Positions 22,059 through 35,014 of a stretch of 64,000 bases of DNA are shown in pieces. A program made the position numbers and the translations under genes. A model generated the notes under the pieces. That model searched no databases. It was not told the DNA's origin and was given only the letters and a program-made list of their open reading frames with translations. Positions within the stretch are counted from its first letter, which is position 1. Each line of letters starts with the position of its first letter. Location of the stretch: NCBI GenBank assembly GCA_027625915.1, contig JANTQA010000047.1, positions 20,752,920-20,816,919 of the forward strand, written 5' to 3'. The DNA comes from Anaeramoeba flamelloides (taxonomy: Eukaryota; Metamonada; Anaeramoebidae).

Positions 22059-23714
22059 TCTATTAAACGTGTTTCCGGAAAGTTTTATTTAGGAAAAAGC
22101 TCTCTGACAAAAATACTTGATTTTGAAAAAATGATTCTTATTGATCTATTTTTTGTGGGTTCTAAAGAAAATAAAGTGTAAAACATAATACAATGAAGAG
22201 AGAATATTCACTCAAATAAATTTCCATTTTGTTTATCCTTTTTACTGGAAGAGAAATACTGTAACGTTTTAATCAAACTAAATTTAAAAACTTTTGAATA
22301 ATTCTTCAACAGTGGGGGTGGAGATATTTTTTAAAACCAAGTCATCATCATTCAAATTTCTGACGAGTTAATCAATTGACTTTATTAGAAAAAAGAAAAC
22401 TTAAAGAAATTTCAGATCAGAAGGAAAAAATAGATTATTCTATTTATAAGTAATGTAAGAATCAACTTCAATAAACAAAGTATGGTTGAAGATTTATGAA
22501 AAACAAGCGAATTTCTGAACAATTGTAGAAAAAAATTATAAATTCTTTTGGTGCAATAACGAAATTTTGCCAAATTTTTTGATTTCACAATCTCTCACAC
22601 TTTGAATCTTCTTTTCATCAAAAAATATTAATATTTCAATCAAAAAGAGAAGTGTCAGAGATTATTATCAATTTATCTCTTAACATTAAAAATTTGAATC
22701 GAAAAAATGTTAAAAAATTATCATGAAATAATAAAAACAATTCATTATTTATTCATCCTACTTGTAATATTTTTGAAGATACTTCGACTTGGGTAAACAA
22801 ATCAATTTTTTAGTTTTTACATTAATAGATCTGTTTGTCTCCAAATTTTTGGTAATTAATATCATCGTTTTATTACAAAAGAATATCTACAAAATCAAAC
22901 TTAATTAAGAAAATCATTTAATTCTTTAATTTTTCTGTTTTTTTTAGAATTTATGAAATTTTTACTACTTTTATTACTTATCAGAAATAATGAATTTTTA
23001 AATGAATTTTTGAGAATTTACTAAGAAACATTTGAAAACTTTGGCAAATTATTCAACAAAAATTTTGATCAGTCTGGGTTTGAATTTGTAATTTCATATT
23101 TTCATATTATTTTAGTTTCTCTTATTGTTCTTCTTTTTGGATTTTCAATAATTGTAAATTTTAAATTTATTATTTGAAATATAATTCTTGTTTTGACTTA
23201 ATGTGATAATAATATTTGAACGAAGGATTTTAAAAAGTTAATTGAATAAATAGTTTTCAAGTTTATAAATAATTTATAAAAAGGATTTGGGTAAAAAATT
23301 CTAGTTAATTAATTAGAAATTAACTTCATTTTGAAAAAGATCATGAAATTAAAATTTTCTTTTTATTTTGAATTTTGTTTTTCAAAAACTTTTTTAGACT
23401 AGGATCTTTTTTGTATTGATAATTGGAGGAAATAGATTGAAAAATTTAAATTTATAATTATGTTTGTTTTTGTTGATTTACTTGAAAATAAAACTTACTG
23501 TTAGTTGCAAAATAAACCGAACAAAATTTTCATTTATCTTTCCAAAAATGTTTAGATCTCTTTTGTAAAAATTAATACCTCTTTGTTTTTTAATAGAGGT
23601 TTATTTCTGTTATAACTAGAGAAGATGTACTTTTTATTGTAGTTTAATTCTTTAAATATTTTGGAAAGCTAAATGAAATTTTTATTTTATTTATTTTTCA
23701 AATAACAGTAAAGA
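22059..23714. other. AT-rich stretch upstream of the surface-protein gene
   Basis: No gene, repeat family or RNA recognised over about 1.65 kb. It should contain the promoter of the minus-strand surface-protein gene, but no motif can be assigned. Confidence 0.5.
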
Positions 23715-23716
23715 TA

Positions 23717-24191
23717 CAGTCAGGATCAAAATGTTGGGAATACAAGAAAGTTTGAAAAATTCAAAAAAATGAAGTTGAAAAAAACTTCAAATAGAAATTT
23801 TTTGTGTCAACCAAGTTGAATTTTTTGAAAAAAAAACTTTCTCCAAAAAATTCTTGAGTAAAAGAAGTTATTTTTTCAAGTTTTCCAAAACTTTGTAAAT
23901 TTTTAGATTGAAGAGTCAAAAAAAAAAAAAAAAAAAAAAGCAGAAAGAACATGGAACAGACATTGGTTTTTGAATGGTTTCAAAGGTTTAAAGGAAGTTT
24001 GAATTGGAATTAAATTTTTGAAAATTGATATAACTGAAAGGAAAAAACATAAAAGTTCCAATATACAAATTTTTGATTGTCTTTGGAGTTTAAAAAATCC
24101 AAAAAACTTCATCTAAAGAAAAATTTTTTGTTTGAAACAAAAATGTATCAAAAAAAACTTCCTTGAATATCCAACATTTTGTAGATGACTG
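23717..24191. mobile_element. 475-bp MITE (TACAGTCAGGATCAAAATG)
   Basis: Inverted ends: CAGTCAGGATCAAAATGTTG on the left, and on the right the complement of CAGTCATCTACAAAATGTTG, with TA on both sides. The arms continue into AAGAAAGTTT-like sequence. The small open frames inside it are by-products of the palindrome. Confidence 0.85.
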
Positions 24192-24649
24192 TATCTCTGA
24201 AAATATTTCTAAATTCAAAACAAAATTTCAAAAGCATAAAAATTCGTTAAAGCCCAGTACACAAATTGAAGATTTTACGACACAACTCTCGACTACTTAT
24301 ATTTCATCATTAAATACAACAAAGACTTTTATTTTGCTTTCAAAATTTGAAATATCTCTTATTTCACAAGACTTTTTATTCATAAATGTGCCAACATTAA
24401 AATTTTGAAAAATACTAATAGTTACTTACTTCCTTAATTAAAAAATAAATGAAAAAATAATTGTAAAACAAGTTTTTGAAATGAAGCAAAAAACACAAAA
24501 TTTATTTAGATTACAAATCAAAAAAAAAAAAAAAACATTCTGGATATTATATTTATGATTTAATTTATCGATATAAAAATTATATTTTAGTGAGTTTTGA
24601 GTCTGATTCTCCTGTAGTTTTATTTGAAATTGTTTACTTCATAAGTTGA

Positions 24650-25050
24650 CACAATAGTAAATTTAGGTTTCTTAAAAAACAGAGTTTTTTTTTTTTTTTT
24701 TGATTTTCGAGATAAAAATACCAAATCAAAATAACTCAACCAAATTTAGAAAAGTAAATTGAATCTAAAATAATTTTATGATACGGATCACAAAATTTAT
24801 TCAAAATTCATGTTGCAAATAGATATATTTTCTGTTGAACAAAATTTTATAATTTTTTTTCTAACTGAAATTTACCTATTTTGTTAAGAATACCAATTAA
24901 AAGTTGTGATTAAAGAAAAATTATCTTTTTTTATTTCTTTTTTAATTATCAATTTGATAGATTTAATCATTTTTCATGTTCTATTTATTCCTGAAATCAA
25001 TTTTTTTTGAAATAACTCTATTTTTTGAGAGTTTTATATTTAATCTTATG
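24650..25050. mobile_element. Decayed MITE family 2 copy
   Basis: Left end CACAATAGTAAATTTAGG and AAAACAGAGTTTTTTT; right end CTCTATTTTTTGAGAG and ATTTAATCTTATG before TA. Arm order and length match the better copy at 4745-5159. Confidence 0.72.
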
Positions 25051-25587
25051 TAAATTTAAAATTGATCTATAACTACTTTTTTTTTACACCAATAAATTCT
25101 AATTTTCTAAAAGAATCCTTTGACAATCTCCCGGATCCCTAATAAGTCAAAACATTGATTTATTGTCAAAAAATGATTTTGATATAAAAAATTTCAAAAT
25201 CGAATTTATGATAAAAATTGATTACTAATTTACTTATGAATTTTTTTCCAATGAAAAAATGAAAAATAAAAAACATTTTGAAAACAATTAGTAATCTTCA
25301 TCATATATTAATATATAAAATTGTAAAATAAAAATTTAAAAATAATTTATATAATTTTAACATTGTAATTATTAGTTAAATATTTTTTACAAAATTTCTA
25401 TTGCATTCACAAAAAATATTTGATACACCCTATTAATTTCGAAATTGATACATAATTCATATCTATTCTTTTAGATAAATGAAATAATTAAATAATTAAA
25501 TCCATATTCAATTACCAATTACAGAGATGTTAATTGAACTAAAAAAAGAGAGATATTAAAAAAAATTAAAAAAAAAATAGATAATTC

Positions 25588-25660
25588 TTTAAACTATCAG
25601 ATCTCGAACTCAGGTCATTTGAAAAAAAGTAAAAGATCTAGTGCTCTATTTGTGAGACAT
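25588..25660 (-). pseudogene. tRNA-like relic (Lys-type A and B box)
   Basis: On the reverse strand, TAGAGCACTAGATCTTTTAC resembles the D arm and anticodon arm of a tRNA-Lys(TTT), and CCTGAGTTCGAGATC about 15 bases later resembles the T arm. The acceptor and anticodon stems do not pair properly, so it is not a working tRNA. It could equally be the head of an old SINE. Confidence 0.35.
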
Positions 25661-26404
25661 TAAAAAAATTGTTATAAAATGAAATTAATAATTTTTTTTG
25701 TTTTTTACATTAGCTTTTTCAATATTTATATATTTTGAAGAAAAAAATTTAAAAATTTTAAAATTAATTATTTTTTTACATTTTATTTTTAAAAAAATTT
25801 AAAGTAAATATTATTGATTTTAAACGTAAATCTGATGTTAAAATTAGAAAATTTAATATTTATATATATATATATATATATATACATGTGTTTATAAAAA
25901 AAATTTTATTTAATAATATTTGTTAAAATTACTATATTTTTAGGTATATATTCATATAAAATTTTACCTATCAAAAAAAAGATTAATTGAGTTTATTAAA
26001 TGAGATTTGTTAAAAAAATATTATTAATTTTTTTTTTTTTAAATTATTCTTTTATAGATTATATTCATTTTGAAAACTTGTAAATTAGATATTGAAAAAT
26101 TGATAATTAAAAAAATCACAATTAATAAATCTTAAAAAATAATAAAAAATTGAAAAAAAAAAAATTATTTATAAACTTTTTTATTGCGATTATGAGGTTA
26201 TTTTTTATTTCTTATTTTTAAGAAATTTAAAGAATTTTTTTGAATTTTAGTCTATGTTTATTTATTTGTTATTTTTAAATTTTTTAAATCAATAGAACCT
26301 ACTAATAGTATTCGAGTAAAAAAAAGATCAATTGAAAATTTTAAATCAAACAAACATTATTTTTAAAAATTTCGGCTGATTTATAATTATGTATTAATAA
26401 AATT

Positions 26405-27735
26405 TATTTTTTTTTTTTTTTTTTTTTTTTTTTTATTTTTGAAGAGAGAAAATTGCTTTTCTCCTGTGTGCCCTAATTTCTAAACTTTTTTTTTAGAAAT
26501 TTTGATAAAGAATCACAAATTTTATTATCACTTACTAATGATAATATATATGATGAATTTTTTTTTATTAATAATATCAGAGATATTATTAATTTTTTTT
26601 ATTTTTTCAAAAAATTCAGATATCCAGATTTTTCGATTTATTTTATAGGCCGGACAGTCCCATAAAAAAATGATCGAAATCTTCAATGATATCAATATTT
26701 AACTTTTCTTTACATAAATCACAATTTTTATTTTTATTTTTACTTGTTACATAAGAGTACCTATTTAAACAATTAGTAAAATTTCGAAATTTTAGAATTG
26801 TTTTTTGAAGCTTTCCAGTTTAAATATTTTTGTTGTTTGAAATTGCAATTTTGTTGTTTTATAATTTTTTAGATATTGTTGAACTTTCCAACTAGGTGAA
26901 TTTTCCAATTTGGTTAATCGAAAAACTTTTAATTCTAAATCTAATAATTTTAATCCCTTAGTGTGCCAATTAATATTTTCATTTTCCAATTTTCGAAAAT
27001 ATAGTATTGTTTTTTAATTTTTTTTAAATTTAAGAAATCTAATTTTTCTATCAATTTATATTTTCTTCGGTATACTTTTTAATCTAGCGAGATCAATTTT
27101 TGCTTCAGTTTTATAAATTAATCGAGGTGAATGGATATTAATTTGTAAGAAATTTGTGACTGATTTATTGATAAATCTATCAATTCTTTCAAAATCAATT
27201 TGTTTCAAGTCAAATATTTCAAGACCATAATAAAGTTGACTTAAAATGAGAGCTTTGAAAGAAGTTATTTTGACTCCATTGTTGAGTTTATTTTGTTGAA
27301 ACAATCGATTAAGTGTTTCCAAGGACTTTTCCACTTTTTTGAAATTATATTCAAGATGTGTGTTTTTTTCTAACCAAATCCCAAGATAAAAAATATCTTT
27401 TAATTCTTTTTTATATTTGGTTTTTTTATTATGTGGATTCATCCCGAATCTTTTTATTATTTCAAAAATCCTTTCTAAATTAATTTTTAGAGAGATTAAT
27501 GGCGCTTTCATAAGAAGAATAAGATCATCTGCATACATTTGAACATGAACAGCTAAAGTTTTTAACTTTTCTAGTAGGAAATGAGATATAAATGCGAAGA
27601 GAATTGGTGATAAGGGATCTGCTTGATAAACTCCAATTCCTTCTTTTTTGTAATATCTCAAGAGCCAATTTTTAATTGTTTCATTTTTGATAAATTTTTT
27701 AATAGATTGATATATTAACGAGTGTTGTATAGAGT
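26405..27735 (-). mobile_element. Truncated LINE: reverse transcriptase C-half and 3' end
   Basis: Read on the reverse strand from 27735: F-D-S-I-Q-H (RT motif A), then G-V-Y-Q-A-D-P-L-S-P-I-L-F and Y-A-D-D-L (the catalytic Asp pair), all in one frame to 27056. After a slip come N-I-N-W-H and, in another frame, a C-X2-C-X13-H-X4-C zinc knuckle near 26640-26725. The end reads A-I-F-S-L-Q-K and a stop, directly followed by an A tail (T run at 26407-26434 on the plus strand). The Q-A-D-P variant replaces the usual Q-G-D-P. About three slips, including one extra T in the knuckle region. It is 5'-truncated exactly where the tandem array begins. Endonuclease and ORF1 are missing. Confidence 0.88.
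27056..27735 (-). pseudogene. LINE reverse transcriptase domain (partial)
   Basis: Open without stops for about 226 codons, although the first Met is only at 27661. It covers RT motif A, the Q-A-D-P-L-S-P block, Y-A-D-D and the thumb-like region containing H-S-P-R-L-I-Y-K-T-E-A-K-I-D, which is also found at 42.8 kb. It belongs to the LINE at 26405-27735. Non-LTR type is favoured by the Y-A-D-D context and the C-terminal zinc knuckle. Confidence 0.85.
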
Positions 27736-28364
27736 CAAAACAAAATCTCTGATTATTGTAACTTCCTAAATTTTTTAATAAAGAGTTTTATAGTTAGGTA
27801 ATTGTCTCAAAATTTCTTCTTCTATTGAAATATTTCATTAAAAAAAGAAAAAACAAATACTAAAAATATTTTTGATACCAAATTGGAAACAATTTACTAT
27901 TTAACCCTAATTTATAATTTAAATCTGATTGGAGATTAAAATATTAAGAAAATTTTCCAAATATCAAACATTGTATTTCAAGATTTTTTTTTTTTTTTAT
28001 TTTTATTTAGGATTGGGATGATAATTTATAAATTATTAAGGTATCTTCTTTGTAATAAAATTTTCTCTTTTAATAATATATAATTTGAGTTGGATTAGAA
28101 CCTTGGAAATTGTTTCTGAGGATTTTTAATACTCTATTAAATACAAAAAAGTTGTTATATATAAAATTTTTGGAAATATTTTCTAATTTTGATATCTATT
28201 GGTCGAGAATTATGTGGTTGATTGATTTGATCTTAAAAATATTTATATGTTTTGATATCATTGATTTGGGTACATTATATTTTAGAAATTGTTTTTCGAA
28301 AGATTGTTTTTTTTATTATTATTTTTTTTCCCACTTTTTTTTACTCAAACAATAAAATAAATTC

Positions 28365-28407
28365 ATTTCTACTTTAGTAGAAATGATAGGCCATCTTTAG
28401 ATGGCCT
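28365..28407 (+). repeat. Double hairpin H1, class A
   Basis: Two perfect 8-bp stems with TTTA loops (ATTTCTAC/GTAGAAAT and AGGCCATC/GATGGCCT), linker GAT. The left side is T/G-rich. An A/C-rich tract follows at about 28408-28830. Confidence 0.95.
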
Positions 28408-29262
28408 GATGAAAATCACATCAACAAGACACATACAAATAACAACAATAACCAATAACAACAAGTCAAATCAATCACAAAACTAATATCATAATTAACA
28501 AATTTAACTAATAACACAAATCACAAAACAATATACCAATTAATTCCTAAATATCACAACAAAACAATAAAAAACTACCAATTACCAAATATATATACAA
28601 TTATAATAATAACAAAAAAACAAAACTCTAGAATAAACAATAATACAAAACAAATATATATCAAACAAACACAAAATTCAATAATTAAACTCAAATAAAT
28701 AAATCATAAAAATCAATTCAAACATAACAATATACTAATAATGATCATAAAAACTTACATTCGCAAATAATTCACTAATGAATATAAATTAACATTCAAA
28801 CAATCACAAACAAATTCAATCAAAACAAAAAAACAAAAATGGCGATATAACACAACAGATCAATTCAACTGAAAAACTGAAAATGGAAAGGGAAAAAATA
28901 AAAACACAATCAAATAAAATAGGCATTAAAATCAAAAAACCTTCCCATATAAATCGTCACATATAATATCGTATTCATTATCTAAAGTTCAAAATGTGAA
29001 CAAAAAATTGGAAAATATTCAGAATTAATATATAAATAAACACAAATTGTAATATTAATATAAAAAAAACTAAATAGATAACAATTTAACAAATAAAAAT
29101 ATAATATAATAAATTAAACAAAATTTTGATAATAATACAATTAATTTATAATTATATATAGAACCCATTACAATTTAAAAGAACAAAATCACAATTAAAT
29201 TTAAGTAAATTAAAAATATATTATTTAAATAACAAATTACTGAATTCTAATAAACTAATATA

Positions 29263-29662
29263 CAGCTTTTCCAAGGATACCGTGAATTTACTTTAATATC
29301 AAATTTTGATATAAATATTGATTTAGAAAAAGTTGAATATGAGTTTAAGAAAGCTCATATTGAACAAAAAAATTTTTCCTAAATGAGTTGATATGAAAAA
29401 ACATCTTCTGATATCATAAAAAACAATTCATTTTTTTATAATAAATTTTATCTCCTTTCGCAATGAATTTTTGATGTTTAGCGTTATTTTGGTATCTGAA
29501 AATTTATTTTTTAAATATAGAAAAAATTCTAGAATATTGGCTCAAATAGGAAAAAATATTTTCTGTATGAACTTTCTGATTCCTCTATTCAACTTTTTAT
29601 AAATCAAAATCAACATCAAAATTTGATATTGAAAAAATTTCACGGTAGCTTTGGAAAGACTA
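29263..29662. mobile_element. MITE family 3 (CAGCTTTTCCAAGG), in B left flank
   Basis: 400-bp inverted-repeat element at a TA target. Left arm CAGCTTTTCCAAGGATACCG; right arm ends CTTTGGAAAGACTA. The B unit at 53532 lacks it and shows the uninterrupted target. The same insertion is present at 59379. Confidence 0.88.
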
Positions 29663-29764
29663 TATCTATAAAAATACTGAAGGATATACTTTAATTTGAG
29701 ATTTATACTTGCAACAAATGTTTATTAAGGTTTATGTCAAAAAAAGTGGAACTGATTTAATTTC

Positions 29765-29807
29765 ATTTCTTCTTTAGTACAAATGATAGGCCATCTCTAG
29801 ATCGCCT
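29765..29807 (+). repeat. Double hairpin H2, class B variant
   Basis: Degenerate stems: ATTTCTTC/GTACAAAT and AGGCCATC-TCTA-GATCGCCT. The same second-stem changes occur in H13. An A/C-rich tract follows to about 30080; only its first 50 bases are unique, then it matches the H13 tract. Confidence 0.9.
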
Positions 29808-30426
29808 GGTATTTAGACTGAACAAAACAATACAAAACACACTTCTTCACATAAATCAACAAACACACACAATTCTAACAATATCAAACTTTAAACCAAA
29901 AAACAACAATCAAACATATCAATATCAATAGATAATGAAAAATGTATTCTCATCAATATATAAAATATACGAACAAATTAACAAACATAAAAACACAGCA
30001 AATTAAATTTTGTAAAAATACACTCACTAATATCAATACAAATAAAATATGTCACAAAACAATAAAATAATGTCCATAACTTGATGATTAAAATTTAAAC
30101 TCCAATGAAAATAAATAATTCAAAAAATTACTCAATAAATCTTTTTAAGATTTAAAAATATTACATAAATAACATCATATAAAACAATATCAGACATATA
30201 AACCCACACTTATAAATAATACAGACAATACCAATCTAAAGATACATATTTCCAATTAAATAACCTCAAATTAATTTCTTCAATTTAACATAAAAAGATT
30301 CAATAAACTACTTCAAGAACTTTTCAATAAAATAAAGATATTTCTAAGTGTATTCAAAAATGTTAGAAAAGAGATCCTTAAAATTAGAAATGACTATAAT
30401 ATTCAAATCAAAATAAAGTATAAAAA

Positions 30427-30444
30427 AACCCATTCAAAAGGGTT
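30427..30444 (+). other. Small hairpin, covarying with the CCCCC/GGGGG stem
   Basis: AACCC-ATTCAAAA-GGGTT occupies the position of CCCCC-TTCA-GGGGG in the other units and is followed by the same AGGGGTGTAGG block. Pairing is kept with different bases. Confidence 0.5.
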
Positions 30445-31191
30445 AAGGGGTGTAGGTAATAATAAAGATAAAAAAGGTTTAGGTTGGGTCCATAAATATA
30501 TATTTTTAATTTTTTTTTTTTTTTAATTATAGAAAAAAAAACGCTTTGAGTTGGGTAAGCTAAAGAATTCAGACATCATTTCATAAGAAGATTAAAAAAC
30601 ACACACATACACACACATATATATATATTAATATATTTGAACTCAATTTAAATCACTTGAAAGAATAATAATTCTGCCTTTGCCATTCAATTTGTAAATA
30701 ATTTTGATTTTACAAAAATATGAAAATTCAATATTTGTCTTTATTTTCATTTCCCTTTATTTACAGCTAAAGTAATCTTTTTTATTAGATCTCGAAATTT
30801 TTTTTCTGATTTAACTATAGAGAAGATTAATGTATTAAATTCATAGAATAGAAAAATCAACAAACAATCAGTTGGTGGTTACTTTACATTTGATCGATCA
30901 ACAACATTTTTTGGTGAAATTTCAACAGATTTACTAATTTACTGTTTTGTTCAAGCTTCTTAATTTCATCATTTTGGACCTTTCATATTTTTGGAAACAC
31001 AAATATTTAATTTTTTGTAAAAAATAGAATTTATTCAGATGTATTACTTTTTCTTGAATTATCAACTCTAATCATGAAGTTTATTTCCTTTAGATCCTTT
31101 CTAAATTTTTACCAGTTAGTACATTAATTCAAAAAAATTTTTTTTTTTTTAGGATCTGTTTGACTTCTGGGAGAGAATTTAAATAATTATA

Positions 31192-31720
31192 AACTCCAGT
31201 TCCACAAATTTGGACACACACAAAATCAAAAATAGGCAAAATAAAACCCAATTTATTGTATTTTCCCAAACTTAATATAAAACTACATTTAAGTTACAAG
31301 GTATTAATGTTTTTATAAGTAATCATTTTCAGCCAAATAAAAGAAAAAAATATAAAACTCAAAAATAAAAACAGGTGTGTCCAAAATAATGAAACTAGCT
31401 GAAAAAATATATATTGGTAAATTTGTTAAAATTTCACCAACAATTGTTGCTCGATCAAATGATAAGATACGATCTACCAATTGTATTTGATTTTCCAATT
31501 TAACAAACTCAACACTAACCTTCTATCAACCATTGAAAAAAAAAATTCGAGATCTAACGAAACAGATTAGGTAACTGCAAAAAAGGAAATGAAAACAAAA
31601 CAAAAAAGACAAAAAATGAAATTGTTTGTAAAATCAAAATTCTTTCCAATTTGAATTTAAAGTACAGTAATGATGTTCTTTCTACTGTTTAAACTGTGTC
31701 CAAATTTTTGGAATCTAGTT
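31192..31720 (-). mobile_element. 530-bp TIR element, inverted copy
   Basis: Ends AACTCCAGTTCCACAAATTT and the complement of AACTAGATTCCAAAAATTT between TA dinucleotides. The sister unit near 63392 lacks it (AATTATTCTTTG joins the flanks). It is the inverse of 35934-36462. A 61-codon frame inside it (31313-31498) is not conserved as protein. Confidence 0.88.
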
Positions 31721-31757
31721 TACTTTGATTTTAAAATAAAACATATATAATAATCTC

Positions 31758-31800
31758 ATTTCTACTTTAGTAGAAATGAAAGGCCATCTTTAGATGGCCT
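31758..31800 (+). repeat. Double hairpin H3, class C
   Basis: Perfect stems, linker GAA. The second stem extends to 9 bp (AAGGCCATC/GATGGCCTT). Followed by CAAAACACCACAC and an A/C-rich tract to about 32230. Confidence 0.95.
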
Positions 31801-34800
31801 TCAAAACACCACACAAAAATTTCCAAATACACAAATCCAACAAACAATACACGCATATCAACAAACAAATATAAAACTTACAAGCCAAATAATAATTAAA
31901 TCAAAATAATATACAAACACTAAACATACTTACATTCCACTTCATTCAACTTATCACTTAAATACAACCTTCAAAATAAACACACACTTAAATAAAACAA
32001 TCAAAACCAACACAACAATTTAATAACACAAATACAAAAACAAATTCTTTCTTAATTACCACTAAAAATAATATACCTCAATACAAACAAAATTAACTTG
32101 ATATAAAACTAATAAAAAACTAATCACATCAACAAAACAAAAAACAAATTAAATCATCATAACATTCATCACTCAACAAATCTTACAGTTATTTCACACA
32201 TACAAAAACCCATTAATAAATGCAAATTAGAATAATCTTTTCAAATGTAATACCTCAGTAATCCCTTGGCAATTAACAAAATTTTATCAAAAGATATTAA
32301 TTCAAATCACATTCAAAATATGAAGGAATTTCAATGTAAGATAAATTTAAATATGGATAAAAATTTCATTATACTCTTGGAAAATGAAGAAAAAAATTAG
32401 AGATACTTAAACTCTATATCCATCATTAAGAAACCTAAAATTGAAAAAGAACAATAATCACTTTTTTTAGTTTTTGAAAAAATCTATAATTACCAAACAT
32501 ACTCAAAACACATTTGTTCATTTTTATGTTTTTTTGAGATAATTTAACTTGTTTTTGTTTTGTTTAATACGAAAAACTGAATTTTTGTGTTTAGAATATA
32601 AATTTGGATTGGAGTCGCCATGGTCAAGGTTTTGTGGACTTTTACATTCATTGATTAAATGAGAAAAAAAATTTTGAAAATTTTTATTCAATTATTGTTT
32701 TCTTGAAAAAATTAAGATTTAAATGTTTACAGAAGATTGAGAAAAAATGATCTATTTGTTTTTAAGAAATGAGAATTATATTGGATTCTAAACAATACCA
32801 AATACTTTACCTTGTCTTTATTCAATTTAGAATTTGTTTTGGAAATAATAAAGCAAATGTAAACAATAATTCCAAATTTTTGTCAAAAATTTTTGAGATT
32901 TTGACCTTTTTAAGATGAAAATTGAAAAACCATTTCATCTTTACTAACACATGTTAGTAGGATAAACTCACGATTATTCTCCAACAATTTAAAATGGTTT
33001 TCAATTTTCTTCTGAAAAAAAAAATTTTCTATCAAAAATTCGATTGTTCCAACATCACTTTTACATTTTGAGATATCAAAGAGAAATCAAAAGAATTCAC
33101 AAAAATCAAAAAATCACAGAAACCACAAATAAGAGGGACAATTGATTAATTCTGACATTTTTATATCTCAAAAATCGATTTTTTTCAACATAGATCTCAT
33201 GAATAAATATTTATGAGATTTACCTACTACCAAACCCTCTTTTTAAAAATACCAAACATCCAATTTTGAATTGCCAACCTACTCATTTATTATTCAAATT
33301 TTTTTTTAAATAATTTTAACAAAACATACATTATTGTTTTTCCTTATAAGATTTTGATTTTAATGAGATCTTTGAATATATTATTCTCTTAAAAGTTTTT
33401 ATAAAAGACCTCAACTCAATTTATCTCTAAATTTTTGATTTTGTTGGGAATAATACAATACCATACAAACAATTTTATCAAAAACAAACTCAAATATAAA
33501 AACCTTTGGTTTATGTTGTTTGCTAATCACAAGATTCTATTCAAAATCCAAAAGAGATAAAATATTATCTTTAAGGACTATTTTTTTAGGTGAAAAAAGT
33601 AAAATAGTGGATAAAATCACCCTTAAATAAGTTATGTAATCCAAGTAATATTTGTCCAATGAGAATTTCTTTTAGAAAAAATGTGAAATTTTGGAAATTT
33701 CAACAATTTTCACAATTTTTACCTTGTTAGATCATGCTAAATTTTGATTTTAATATTTTAAAATTTCCATTTCAACTTTTGGAACCCTCACTATTTTCAA
33801 GAGTTGTTCTACATCTTTTTTAAATTTACTTTTACAAGTTTGAAATGTTCCAAAATTTGAAATGCACTTGAAAATCCTCAAAAGCCATTTTTTGCAATTA
33901 TTTTTTTTGTTATTTTCAATTTTCCTTTTCATTGAAAAACAAAAAAAATAGTCTCCATGAAAAGGTAAAAATGACCAAAAAATGTTTTTTTTTTTTTTTT
34001 TCCAATTTCTTCTGTGTGAAAATTTTTTTTTGAGAAGAGAAAGTGAAATAACACAATTACTCTACCCCCTCAAGGGTGGAAACCTAGTCCTTAATAGAGA
34101 TCTAGAGAACTTTAATCCATCTAAAAACAAAAAAAAAAAAAACAAAGTAGAACAAAGAAACAAACCTAAAATAACAATTCTTCTCTTGGAGAACCAAAAT
34201 GATTTATGTGACCATGGAACAATAAAGGTAACTCAATGTTCAAAATCCATAGACAAGTGATCTTTTAAAAGTTAGAGTTGTTTACTGTAGAGTGTATGAA
34301 AATGATCATCATTTTTTATTAGATAGGCAAGAAAATCTCTGATATTTTAAATCCAAAAATTTATTAATAACAAGTTTTCAGGGTTTAGTTATTTATCTCA
34401 AAAGTTCTTTTTTTTTTTGATTACCATTAAAAAAACAACACATAAAACAAATACTAAAAATTTTTTGATCCCAAATTCGAAACCATTTCCTATTTAACCA
34501 GACTCTAAAATTTGAATCTGATTGGAGATATAAATATAAAGACGATTTGGCAAATTTCAAACATTGTACTTCAAGATCTTTTTTTTTTATAGTTCAGGAA
34601 GAAAATTTTTATTTTAATTTAGGAAAAAACTTTATAATTATTGAAAGTATATTTTTTGAAATAAAATTTTCTCTTTTAATAATATACCCTTTGAGTCGGG
34701 TCTGAACCTTGGAAATTGTTTTTGAGAATTTTTAAGACTATATTAAATAAAAAAAAGTTGTTATATCGAACAATTTTCGGAAATATTTTCTATTATGATA

Positions 34801-34971
34801 TCTATTAGTTGGAATTATTTGGTTGATTGATTTGATCTAAAAAATATTCTGATGTTTTGATATCTCTGATTTGAGTATTGTATATTTTAGAAATTGTTTT
34901 GGTAGTATTGTTTTTTTGTTATATTTTATTTTTTTCTCTCACTATTTTAATTAAAAAAATAATTTAAATTC
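31801..34971 (+). repeat. C-to-A segment, unit 1
   Basis: After the A/C-rich tract, non-coding DNA conserved with 49080-52511 and 55440-58493. Landmarks: GCCATGGTCAAGGTTTTGTGG near 32618, an ACCAAATACTTTACCTTG stretch near 32807, AAATCACAGAAACCAC near 33110, and TGACCATGGAACAATAAAGG near 34208. Open frames at 33750-33932 and 33982-34260 are not conserved as protein. Confidence 0.75.
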
Positions 34972-35014
34972 ATTTCTACTTTAGTAGAAATGATAGGCCA
35001 TCTTTAGATGGCCT
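34972..35014 (+). repeat. Double hairpin H4, class A
   Basis: Perfect stems, linker GAT. The A/C-rich tract 35015 to about 35600 contains a block (35123-35286) shared with the tract after H5. Confidence 0.95.

Larger units (their letters stand above)
24194..26403. other. AT-rich stretch with two relics
   Basis: No gene. It contains a decayed MITE (24650-25050), a tRNA-like relic near 25588-25660 and an (AT)n run near 25860-25884. An 81-codon frame at 24163-24408 starts inside the preceding MITE and is not supported. Confidence 0.5.

Noticed and set aside
23761-24112. Two overlapping minus-strand frames
   Set aside because: They lie wholly inside the palindromic MITE at 23717-24191.
28388-28418. 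CTGATGA after the second hairpin as a hammerhead ribozyme core
   Set aside because: Only some class A copies have it, part of it lies in the stem, and no proper GAAA/cleavage-site arrangement with three helices can be drawn.
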